The translations under genes and the position numbers were made by a program. From Mesorhizobium sp. dw_380 (GTDB taxonomy: Bacteria > Pseudomonadota > Alphaproteobacteria > Rhizobiales > Rhizobiaceae), in assembly GCF_018588885.1 (NCBI RefSeq), contig NZ_JAFFIW010000010.1:1-64000 (forward strand): a stretch of 64,000 bases of DNA. The letters are read 5' to 3'. The stretch's first letter is position 1, and each line of letters opens with the position of its first letter. The notes under the pieces are model-generated. The model saw only the letters and a program-made list of their open reading frames with translations, did no database searches and was not told the DNA's origin. Of this stretch, positions 52,475-59,995 are shown in pieces.

Positions 52475-52498
52475 CGCGCAAGCTTGGCCAGCTAGCCT
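52475..52498 (+). promoter_or_regulatory. Shared flagellar operon box upstream of flhA
   Basis: CGCGCAAG (52475-52482), 10 bases, TAGCCT (52493-52498), 45 bases before the flhA ATG. It shows flhA-fliR has kept or gained its own flagellar signal although physically separated from fliQ. A GGGCTG/CAGCCC hairpin lies between box and start. Confidence 0.7.
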
Positions 52499-52543
52499 CG
52501 CCGGGCTGTCGCATGCTCGGCAGCCCAGGGTTCGAGGACGAGA

Positions 52544-54631
52544 ATGGCGATCAGCGAAAGCATCCAGCCCGGCGCGGTGGCCAAGAACGGCCGCGATATC
52601 TTCTTCGCGCTCGGCATCGTCATCATCCTGGCCGTGCTGTTCCTGCCGATCCCGGCCTTCCTCATCGACATCGGCCTCGCCTTCTCGATTGCGCTTTCGG
52701 TATTGATCCTGATGGTGGCGCTGTGGATCCAGCGGCCGCTCGATTTCTCCTCATTCCCGACCGTGCTGCTCATCGCCACGATGCTCAGGCTATCGCTCAA
52801 CATCGCCACCACGCGCATGATCCTGTCGCATGGCAATGAGGGCACGCACGCCGCCGGCTATGTCATCGCCGGTTTCTCCAAGCTGGTGATGGCCAGCGAC
52901 TTCGTCATCGGCCTGATCGTCTTCATGATCCTGATCGTGGTCAACTTCATCGTCATCACCAAGGGCGCCACCCGTATCGCCGAAGTCGGCGCCCGCTTCA
53001 CGCTCGACGCCATCCCCGGCAAGCAGATGTCGATCGACGCCGACCTCTCCGCCGGCATGATCGACGACAAGACCGCGCAGCTGCGCCGCCGCGAATTGGA
53101 AGAGGAGAGCTCCTTCTTCGGCTCGATGGACGGCGCCTCGAAATTCGTCCGCGGCGACGCCATCGCCGGCCTCATCATCACCGCCATCAACATCGTCGGC
53201 GGCATCGCCATCGGCTACATCAGGCACGGCATGGGTATGGGCCAGGCCGCTGACGTGTTCATCAAGCTGTCGGTCGGCGACGGTCTCGTCACCCAGATCC
53301 CGGCGCTGATCGTTTCGCTCGCCGCCGGCCTGCTGGTCTCCAAGGGCGGCACCCGCGGCTCGACCAACCAGGCCGTGTTCGGCCAGCTCGGCGCTCATCC
53401 GCGCGCGCTCTACGTGGCGGCGGCGCTGCTGGTGCTGCTCGGCCTCATGCCCGGCCTGCCACTGTTTCCATTCTTTGCGCTGGCCGCGGGCATGGCCGGC
53501 CTCGGCTACGTCATTCCGATGCGCCACAACCGGGCGGTCGCCGAGGCCGAGGCGCTGAAGAACCAGGAAAAGGTCTCCAAGGCCGAGGAAGAGAAGAACT
53601 CGGTCAAGGCCTCGCTCGCCACCGCCGAGATCGAATTGCTGATCGGCAAGCAGCTTTCGACCCGGCTCCTGGTGTCGCATCAGGAGCTGGTCTTCCGCAT
53701 GGCCAAGATGCGCAAGAAATTCGCCCAGCAATACGGCTTCGTTGTGCCGGAAGTGCGCGTCGCCGATGATTTCGCCATCCCGCCGAAGAGCTACCAGATC
53801 AAGGTGCACGGTACAGTGGTCGCCGAATACCAGATGCGCGTCGGCGAGATCATGGTGCTGCTCGGCAACCGTGACGTGCCCGAAATACCGGGCGAAGAGA
53901 TCCGCGAACCCGCCTTCGGCATGCGCGCCTATTCCGTCATGGAAACCTTCGCCGAGGATTTGAAGCGCGAGAACTACACCTTCGCCGACAACATGTCGGT
54001 GCTGCTCACCCATCTTTCCGAAGTCATCCGCAACAACCTGCCGCAGCTTCTGTCCTACAAGGACATGAAGGCGCTGCTCGAACGCCAGGACCAGGAATAC
54101 CGCAAGCTCGCCGACGAGATCTGCACCACGCACATCTCCTATCCCGGCCTGCAGGCGGTGCTGAAGCTGCTTCTCGCCGAGCGCGTCTCGATCCGCAATT
54201 TGCACCTGATCATCGAGGCGATCGCCGAAATCGCGCCGCATGTGCGCCGCACCGAGCAGATCGTCGAGCATGTCCGCATCCGCATGGCCCAGCAGATCTG
54301 CGGCGATCTTTCGGAAGGCGGCGTGCTCAAGGTGCTGCGCCTCGGCAACCGCTGGGACCTTGCCTTTCACCAGAGCCTAAAGCGCGACGCCAAGGGCGAG
54401 GTGCGCGAGTTCGACATCGATCCGCGCCAGCTGGAGGAATTCGGCCAGGACGCCACCAAGGCGATCAAGAAATTCCTCGAAGCCGGCGAGCGTTTCGTCC
54501 TCGTCACCGCGCCCGACGCCCGCCCCTATGTGCGCATGATCATCGAGCGCCTGTTCACCACGCTGCCGGTGCTCTCCCATGTCGAAATCGCCAAGGGCGT
54601 CGAGATCAGGGTGCTCGGGACCATATCGTGA
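52544..54631 (+). CDS. flhA: Flagellar export gate protein FlhA
   Basis: 695 aa. About eight membrane spans in the first ~320 residues and the FHIPEP-family signature [31 protein letters not shown]. The cytoplasmic C-terminal domain (about 350-695) docks chaperone-substrate complexes. GAGGA upstream of the ATG. Overlaps fliR by four bases. Confidence 0.96.
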   Translation: MAISESIQPGAVAKNGRDIFFALGIVIILAVLFLPIPAFLIDIGLAFSIALSVLILMVALWIQRPLDFSSFPTVLLIATMLRLSLNIATTRMILSHGNEGTHAAGYVIAGFSKLVMASDFVIGLIVFMILIVVNFIVITKGATRIAEVGARFTLDAIPGKQMSIDADLSAGMIDDKTAQLRRRELEEESSFFGSMDGASKFVRGDAIAGLIITAINIVGGIAIGYIRHGMGMGQAADVFIKLSVGDGLVTQIPALIVSLAAGLLVSKGGTRGSTNQAVFGQLGAHPRALYVAAALLVLLGLMPGLPLFPFFALAAGMAGLGYVIPMRHNRAVAEAEALKNQEKVSKAEEEKNSVKASLATAEIELLIGKQLSTRLLVSHQELVFRMAKMRKKFAQQYGFVVPEVRVADDFAIPPKSYQIKVHGTVVAEYQMRVGEIMVLLGNRDVPEIPGEEIREPAFGMRAYSVMETFAEDLKRENYTFADNMSVLLTHLSEVIRNNLPQLLSYKDMKALLERQDQEYRKLADEICTTHISYPGLQAVLKLLLAERVSIRNLHLIIEAIAEIAPHVRRTEQIVEHVRIRMAQQICGDLSEGGVLKVLRLGNRWDLAFHQSLKRDAKGEVREFDIDPRQLEEFGQDATKAIKKFLEAGERFVLVTAPDARPYVRMIIERLFTTLPVLSHVEIAKGVEIRVLGTIS

Positions 54632-55380
54632 GCGTTCTCTCGCAAGCCGTCGTCATCGCGGCTTTCCTCGCCTTCTGCCGCATCGGCGCCTGCTTCATGC
54701 TGATGCCGGGCCTGTCCAGCGCCCGCGTGCCGGTGCAGGTCAGGCTGTTCGTGGCGGTCGCCGCCACCGGCGGCCTGCTCGCCTTCCTGTGGGACAAGAT
54801 CTTTCCCTTCGTCGATCCGCGCCCGCAGATCCTGGTGCCGATGATCATCTCGGAACTTCTGGTCGGCGGGCTGATCGGCGCCATGACCAGGCTCTACATG
54901 GAAGCGCTGCGCTTCATGGGCTCGGCCATCGCCATGCTGATCGGCTATGGCGGCTCGGGCGGACCGGCGATCGAGGAGCCAGAGCCGCAGGCGGCCCTTG
55001 CCGCCATCATCTCGTTTTCGGCGCTGCTGATGCTGTTCGTCTTCGATTTCGACCACGAGATCGTCCGTGCCCTGGTGGCGTCCTACACGGTGGCGCCGGT
55101 CAACGTCTTCTTCAACCCGCAGGCGGCCCTCGTCGATGTCACCGACACCGTGTCGGACACCTTCTTCCTGGTCATCCGCCTCGGCAGCCCGTTCGTCGCC
55201 TATGCCATCCTCGTCAATTTGACGATCGGCTTCGTCAACAAGCTGACCCCGCAGATCCCGATCTATTTCATCTCCCAGCCCTTCGTCATCGCCGGCGGCA
55301 TGCTGATCTTCTATTTCGCCGTCGGCACCATGCTGTCGCTGTTCGCCGGCGGCTTCGTCGACCTGACGCTGGCGAGGTGA
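54628..55380 (+). CDS. fliR: Flagellar export gate protein FliR
   Basis: 250 aa with about six hydrophobic segments. FliR features: [25 protein letters not shown] near the start, LINLTIGF-like [28 protein letters not shown] late. Starts within the flhA stop (GTGA overlap region), so coupled. Confidence 0.94.
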   Translation: MSVLSQAVVIAAFLAFCRIGACFMLMPGLSSARVPVQVRLFVAVAATGGLLAFLWDKIFPFVDPRPQILVPMIISELLVGGLIGAMTRLYMEALRFMGSAIAMLIGYGGSGGPAIEEPEPQAALAAIISFSALLMLFVFDFDHEIVRALVASYTVAPVNVFFNPQAALVDVTDTVSDTFFLVIRLGSPFVAYAILVNLTIGFVNKLTPQIPIYFISQPFVIAGGMLIFYFAVGTMLSLFAGGFVDLTLAR

Positions 55381-55381
55381 G

Positions 55382-55765
55382 ATGAGCACGCGCAAGGAGC
55401 GTCTGCGGAAACTGGTCAAGGTGCAGGAACAGCTGAAGGCGCTGCACGAGACCCGCCACGCCACCTTCCTGGCCGCCGCGAACGCCGCCGAGGCTGAGAC
55501 CCGGGAATTGATCGGCCATTTCGACCAGGACAATTCCCTCTCCGGGCTGTTTCCCGATCTCTATCATCGCCGCATCGCCCAGGCGGTGGTGCGCCAGGAG
55601 ACAAGCCTGGAAAGCGCAAGGCAAGAGGCCGGCCTCATCGCCCAGGCCAGCGCGCGCACCAACATGGTCGAGCGCGCCTACAAGGACGTGCGCAACCGCG
55701 ACGAGCGCGAACGCTCCGACCGCGAACGGCTGGATCTGATCGCGCAGAAGCGGGATCAGGAATAG
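55382..55765 (+). CDS. FliJ-like coiled-coil protein (candidate)
   Basis: 127 aa, almost wholly helical and highly charged: RKERLRKLVKVQEQLKALHE at the N-terminus and ARTNMVERAYKDVRNRDERE near the C-terminus. Size, coiled-coil layout and cytoplasmic nature fit FliJ, the stalk of the export ATPase, which is otherwise missing from this locus. Two bases after fliR. Sequence identity to FliJ is too low to be sure by eye; an unknown export chaperone is the alternative. Confidence 0.6.
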   Translation: MSTRKERLRKLVKVQEQLKALHETRHATFLAAANAAEAETRELIGHFDQDNSLSGLFPDLYHRRIAQAVVRQETSLESARQEAGLIAQASARTNMVERAYKDVRNRDERERSDRERLDLIAQKRDQE

Positions 55766-56026
55766 CTGCGGGAGTTTTGCTAGCGGTTTGCGCCTAGCCT
55801 GAAACAACCCCGACGAGTTGACGCCCGAGCAGCCGGCGAAACGGAAGCGTGGCGCCTCAACGCCTTGCTCGTCGCACCACCTCAGTCAATCCGAACGCAA
55901 ATAGCCCGCTCCCAGCAGTGGCGGCCTTCTGGATTTCACACCGCAGCGGCCGGGATGGGTTGCGGAACTCAAGGAACGACTAGGCCGGCCTTCGCGTTAT
56001 TTAACGTCGAACTAATGGAGGTAACC

Positions 56027-56341
56027 GTGAGAAAGCTGATATTGGCATCTGTGCTCGCGCTTGCTGCCACAGCCGCTGTGACGTCACCGACCAAGGCGCA
56101 ATTTCTGTTCTCACCCTTCGGTGGCTATTTTGGTGGTTTCGGAGGGCCCCCATTTCCTTACCGGCCCTATTATCATCCGTATTACGACCCCTATTACGGC
56201 GACCCGTACTACCAGCCATATCGCCCGTACTTCCGATACCACAGGTATTATTATCACCGGTACTATTTCCCGCACCGGCATTACCACCACAGGCACTATC
56301 ACCACCGGCACTATCACCACAGGCACTACTACTATCGGTAG
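56027..56341 (+). CDS. Secreted Tyr/His-rich low-complexity protein
   Basis: 104 aa. A clear signal peptide (MRKLILASVLALAATAAVTSPTKA) is followed by a ~79-residue mature part with 24 Tyr and 14 His. The middle is YY repeats with Pro (PYYHPYYDPYYGDPYYQPY) and the end is a HRHYH unit repeated three times, encoded by a 15-bp tandem DNA repeat. No Cys. Start is GTG because GGAGG lies just upstream (inside the alternative ATG reading at 56015). It sits alone between the fliR and flgJ-like genes. Such composition suggests metal binding or a cell-surface/matrix role; function unknown. The 261 bases upstream of it show no other feature. Confidence 0.75.
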   Translation: MRKLILASVLALAATAAVTSPTKAQFLFSPFGGYFGGFGGPPFPYRPYYHPYYDPYYGDPYYQPYRPYFRYHRYYYHRYYFPHRHYHHRHYHHRHYHHRHYYYR

Positions 56342-56731
56342 CTATGGTTAGGCCGCCGGCGCTTTTGTCGTCGTGAGAAACGTTCAGTCTTCTGGCGGTC
56401 AGATCGGCGATCGCTGCCAGACTCGCGTTTCGACAGTGTAAGGAAGCCCTTCTCATTCGCCTGCTGCTCATTCTGGCGCAGCTCTTCGCTGCCGGCTGCG
56501 ATCTACTGTTCCCGTCTCTCAGCGTGGGAAATCCTTCAAGTCTCGATAGGGCGTCAGGTCGAGGTCGTGAGGGACGGCCTTCACCCCGGCACGGGCGCGC
56601 TCGCACTGTCTTCGCCAAAAGAGAGCCCGCTCAGCGCCGGCGCGTAGGCGGTGACACTCTCCCTCGCAAGCCTGCCACAAGCTTGTTGAGGCATGGTCTG
56701 GCTGAGGAAACCCGGTAAAAGGCGGACTTTC
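56342..56731. other. 390-base gap upstream of the flgJ-like gene
   Basis: No convincing gene. A degenerate copy of the flagellar box (GCCACAAG-N10-CATGGT, 56674-56697) ends 34 bases before the flgJ-like start, the same distance as at fliF. On the minus strand a frame ending near 56519 has a protein-like tail (HDLDLTPYRDLKDFPR) and could be a gene remnant. Confidence 0.35.
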
Positions 56732-57301
56732 TTGGCGATTTCTCCACCCAGCGACATCGTTATGGATGTCGCCCGAGCCGCGGAGCCGGCGGACATCGAG
56801 GCTGCCCGTGCCGCGCTGACGAAGCGTGCGGGCGGTGCTGCGGGCACGTTCTCGGTCGACACCGCCGCGTCCATAGACCCCGGTTCGATCCTGTCGCGCG
56901 CCACCGCCGAGCATGCGGCCGGAACCGATCCGGCCAAGAAATTCAAGAAGTTCGAGGCGATGGTCTTGCAGACCTTCATCCAGAACATGCTGCCCAAGGA
57001 CACCGAGGGCGTCTACGGCACGGGTCTTGCCGGCGACATGTGGAAGTCGCAGCTCGCCGAGCGCGTCGCCGACGTCATGGCCGATCGCGGCGGCATCGGC
57101 ATCGCCAAGTCGCTGCTCGCCGACCACTATATGGACGGCAAGCGCAAGGTGCCTATCGGACCGGTTTCAAATGGACCGGAAAAGACCGAGATCGATCAGC
57201 AAACCCGCCTGTCCACCTCGCTCGTTCAGGAATTGCAGCGCAAGGCCGCCAGGTCGATGACCGGCGACGAGCCAACCATAAAAACAGACATCAAGATCTA
57301 G
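56732..57301 (+). CDS. flgJ: Rod-binding protein, FlgJ N-domain type
   Basis: 189 aa. The rod-binding core is clear: KKFKKFEAMVLQTFIQNMLPKD, then GLAGDMWKSQLAERVADVMADRGGIGIAKSL. There is no muramidase domain, unlike enteric FlgJ, matching alphaproteobacterial versions. Start is taken as TTG (LAISPPSDIVMDV), with AAGG upstream; ATG at MDVARAAEP is an alternative. Expected to cap the growing rod; the SLT protein at 39.4 kb would provide the missing wall-cutting activity. Confidence 0.85.
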   Translation: MAISPPSDIVMDVARAAEPADIEAARAALTKRAGGAAGTFSVDTAASIDPGSILSRATAEHAAGTDPAKKFKKFEAMVLQTFIQNMLPKDTEGVYGTGLAGDMWKSQLAERVADVMADRGGIGIAKSLLADHYMDGKRKVPIGPVSNGPEKTEIDQQTRLSTSLVQELQRKAARSMTGDEPTIKTDIKI

Positions 57302-57314
57302 ACTGGGAAACACC

Positions 57315-57740
57315 ATGGCCGATTCTTCCGAATTCACCGCCAACCTGCCAGCGCGCACGACCGCGTCGGAATCGCCGATACCGTTCGCACGGCCCGGAAA
57401 CCTTGCCGCCATCATCGGCCGCATCGAGGAAGTGGTCGAGGAAGAGACCGCCGGCATCCGCAGCGATACCGGCTATGATCTCAAGGCGTCGAACGCGCGC
57501 AAGAGCCGCTATCTCTACGAACTGACCCGCGCCATGAAGGGCGGCAGCGAAGCCGAGTTCCTCGAACAGCACCGCGAGGGCCTGACCCGGCTGCGTCAGA
57601 AACTGGCGAAGAACGAGGCGGCGATCCTGGCGCATCTGAGCGCCGTCAACGAAGTCGCCAGCCTGCTGCGCAGCGCCATCCAGCGCGCCGAAACCGACGG
57701 CACCTACTCCGCCGGCGAGTTCGGCCGGGTGAAGGGCTAG
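57315..57740 (+). CDS. FlgN-like flagellar chaperone (candidate)
   Basis: 141 aa helical protein: LAAIIGRIEEVVEEETAGIRSDTGYDLKASNARKSRYLYELTRAM, then LRQKLAKNEAAILAHLSAVNEVASLLRSAI. The layout (Glu-rich first helix, SRYLYEL segment, long second helix) fits FlgN-type chaperones for FlgK/FlgL. 13 bases after flgJ. The stop codon TAG is the first part of a mosaic repeat, so the original C-terminus may have been altered. Confidence 0.62.
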   Translation: MADSSEFTANLPARTTASESPIPFARPGNLAAIIGRIEEVVEEETAGIRSDTGYDLKASNARKSRYLYELTRAMKGGSEAEFLEQHREGLTRLRQKLAKNEAAILAHLSAVNEVASLLRSAIQRAETDGTYSAGEFGRVKG

Positions 57741-57845
57741 AGCATGATCCCGAAAAGTGGATGCCGGTTTTTGGAAAAGATCATGCTCAAACAAAGAGAT
57801 AGAGCCCCATCCCGATTAAATCGGGATGGAACAGGCTCTAGAGCA
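57738..57845. repeat. Rhizobial mosaic repeat, copy 5
   Basis: Starts CTAGAGCATGATCC, which includes the flgN-like stop codon, continues GAAAAGTGGATGCCGG, TTTTTGGAAAAGATCATGCTC (pairing with the start), AAACAAAGAGATAGAGC, then a CCATCCCGATT/AATCGGGATGG hairpin, ending GGCTCTAGAGC. Shares the AAACAAAGAGATAGAG module with copies 2-4. Confidence 0.8.
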
Positions 57846-57870
57846 TGATGTTGTCGGACTCGGCTTCCGA

Positions 57871-58392
57871 ATGATCAAGGCCATCGCCATCGCGGTCTGG
57901 GTCTGCGCCGCCACGCTCGGCGCGGTGTTCTATTCGTTCCAGGCGGCCGGCGAACGCGGCGTCGGCGAGAAACCCAAGCCCATGCTGGGCGGGCTGGATT
58001 ACGTCAAGACCGAAGTCATTTCGGTGCCGCTGATCCGCGATTCCAGGATCAACGGTTACTTCCTGACCAAGCTCGTCTACACGGTCGAACCGGAGCAGAT
58101 AAAGAAACTGTCGATACCGGCCGAGGCGCTGATCACCGACCAGGTCTACACCTACCTCTATTCCAATCCCCAGATCGACTTCACCAAGAAGGCGACGATC
58201 GACCTCGATGCCTTTCGCGCCGCGATCCGCGACACCGTCAACACCCGCGTCGGCGCACCCCTTGTGCATGAGGTTCTGATCGACCAGGTCAATTTCCTGA
58301 GCAAGGACGAGATCCGCGACAACTGGCTGCGTCGCCGCCAGGATTCCGGCACCACGGCGCCCGAGACGACCAAGCCGGTCAGCGCGCATTGA
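57871..58392 (+). CDS. Conserved single-span membrane protein of unknown function
   Basis: 173 aa. An N-terminal span (MIKAIAIAVWVCAATLGAVFYSF) then a soluble part, probably periplasmic, with KTEVISVPLIRDSRINGYFLTKLVYTVEP and a C-terminal QVNFLSKDEIRDNWLRRR. The one-span topology recalls FliL but no signature is seen. No clear ribosome site; the frame is open back into the repeat, so the repeat may have moved into its upstream region. Its place after the flgJ and flgN-like genes hints at a flagellar link, not more. Confidence 0.72.
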   Translation: MIKAIAIAVWVCAATLGAVFYSFQAAGERGVGEKPKPMLGGLDYVKTEVISVPLIRDSRINGYFLTKLVYTVEPEQIKKLSIPAEALITDQVYTYLYSNPQIDFTKKATIDLDAFRAAIRDTVNTRVGAPLVHEVLIDQVNFLSKDEIRDNWLRRRQDSGTTAPETTKPVSAH

Positions 58393-58611
58393 GCCGCCGG
58401 TGCTGACCAGGGCGCCCGGCTCCCGACAATTCGCCCGGTGCGGCGATAGGAACCAGTCCCTGCAATTCGCATTGACGTAAACGTCAACCCAAAGCTATAT
58501 GCGGCAGCGACCATGATCGCCGGAGATGCCGCATTGACTCGGCCAGACCGAAGCGCCGTTGCGCTACAGATGCAACCAGACAAGCAGATGCAACAGGACA
58601 AGGAGAACAGC

Positions 58612-58896
58612 GTGAGCGTTCAGGAGATTGCCGAGAAGATCAAGTCGCGCGTGGCCAGCAGCGGGTTCGATCGTTCCGTGAAGTTCGACACCGGCAGCGA
58701 CGGCGTCATCGTCATCGACGGCGCTGATGTCTCGACCACCGACGCCCCCGCCGACTGCACCATCAAGCTGTCGCTCGACGACCTCGATTCGCTAATATCA
58801 GGCGACCTGAACCCGACCATGGCGTTCATGACCGGCAAGATCAAAGTCGAAGGCGACATGACGGTCGCCATGGCGCTCAGCCAGTTGATCGGCTGA
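58612..58896 (+). CDS. SCP2 sterol-carrier-domain protein
   Basis: 94 aa single SCP2 fold. The C-terminal half is typical: DCTIKLSLDDLDSLISGDLNPTMAFMTGKIKVEGDMTVAMALSQLI. Lipid-binding domain, cytoplasmic, specific role unknown. GTG start set by GGAG six bases upstream; the open frame ahead has no ribosome site. Monocistronic. The 259 bases after it show no gene. Confidence 0.88.
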   Translation: MSVQEIAEKIKSRVASSGFDRSVKFDTGSDGVIVIDGADVSTTDAPADCTIKLSLDDLDSLISGDLNPTMAFMTGKIKVEGDMTVAMALSQLIG

Positions 58897-59155
58897 CGGC
58901 ATGTCGCAAGCCTATGGCGGCTTGGATGGACATGCATAAACAACGCTGAAGCGCGCCACGTGGTCCATTTGGACGCGCTTCGGACCTTGTAGGGGCACCG
59001 TCTTGAAGACGGCACATTCGTTCCACAGGCTTCAGCAATCTTGGCATGAAACCTTCACGCGGTGGGGAACGGCAAGCTGCTCGTACCTTTGATTGTGAAA
59101 CCATCCATTTAGTGTGGCCTCGGCCCCAATGGCGGCAAGACAACGAGGTCCGATA

Positions 59156-59995
59156 ATGAATATCCATAGTGTTCGATCAGTGGCGCGCGCGATGCTGATC
59201 GCTGCCCTGGTTTCGATGACAGGGGCGGCAGCGGCCGACGAACGTGTTCTGATTTCCTATGAGGCCACACCTTCGGTGGGCTTCAATCTGCCAAAACTGA
59301 AGACGGCCGGTTACGCTGAACGGGCTGCCTTTTCGAAGGAGGTGCTTGAGAAAATCGTGCCCAAGATCGCCGCCAGCATAAGCGTCGATCCGGTGGTGCT
59401 GGAGACGGAAGTCACACCGGGTGGCTACCTCCTCAAGACCAACGCCTCGCTGCAGACCGAGGCCACGCTTGACGACGTGACCGCCGATCGTTTGGCCGCT
59501 GCCTTCGGCTACATTTTCCACCAGCACAGCGTGCTTGTCTCTCGACTGGACGACAGCAGCGGGAGCACGGGCTTCGTTACCGTTCGCTTCCCCGAGGATA
59601 CGCTCGATGCCACTGTGGCACAGCGTTTCTTCGAAAAAGCGGATGCGGTGGAAAAAGGCCTGGGCGGCGGTTACACCGCCTTTGGCGACGAGCAGATATT
59701 TCTCAATGTCGTGGACGGCAACGGTAAACCCTACAGCGGCCTCGACAATGCGAGGTTTCTGGATGGTCTCAAGCGGACGGCAGCCTCGTTTGGGCCGCCG
59801 GCTCCGCAAGTATCGGACTCCGGGACCGCAACGGCCCGCTTCATCGGCAACGACTGGGACAAGGCGCCCAAAGGCGAGGAGTACGCGGCTCGCCTGGGAG
59901 GTGCCGGTTCACCGACGGTGACCGGCCTGGATGTCGTCGCAACCGAGTATGCCGTGCTGGTTTCAGCCAGCGCGTCGCGCTTCGGCTGGAACTGA
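59156..59995 (+). CDS. Exported protein of unknown function
   Basis: 279 aa. Signal peptide ARAMLIAALVSMTGAAAADE, then a mature region without recognised family. Notable segments: YEATPSVGFNLPKLKTAGYAERAAF, DRLAAAFGYIFHQHSVLVSRLDDS and LDGLKRTAASFGPPAP. No Cys. AGGTCCGATA precedes the ATG. Its 3' end overlaps the convergent GNAT gene by 33 bases. Confidence 0.78.
   Translation: MNIHSVRSVARAMLIAALVSMTGAAAADERVLISYEATPSVGFNLPKLKTAGYAERAAFSKEVLEKIVPKIAASISVDPVVLETEVTPGGYLLKTNASLQTEATLDDVTADRLAAAFGYIFHQHSVLVSRLDDSSGSTGFVTVRFPEDTLDATVAQRFFEKADAVEKGLGGGYTAFGDEQIFLNVVDGNGKPYSGLDNARFLDGLKRTAASFGPPAPQVSDSGTATARFIGNDWDKAPKGEEYAARLGGAGSPTVTGLDVVATEYAVLVSASASRFGWN

Noticed and set aside
52790..54370. 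526-codon frame antisense to flhA
   Set aside because: Shadow of flhA codon structure; His/Asp/Gly-rich composition without domains.
56111..56326. Val/Pro/Ile-repeat frame opposite the Tyr/His-rich gene
   Set aside because: It is the complement of the HRHYH-coding tandem repeat; no signal peptide or ribosome site, whereas the plus strand has both.
56239..56334. Repeated units in the Tyr/His gene as a possible CRISPR array
   Set aside because: Units are 15 bp, adjacent without spacers and in coding frame.
56519..57127. 202-codon minus-strand frame opposite flgJ
   Set aside because: Most of it is the antisense of flgJ; only the last ~20 residues look protein-like, noted as a possible remnant in the gap entry.
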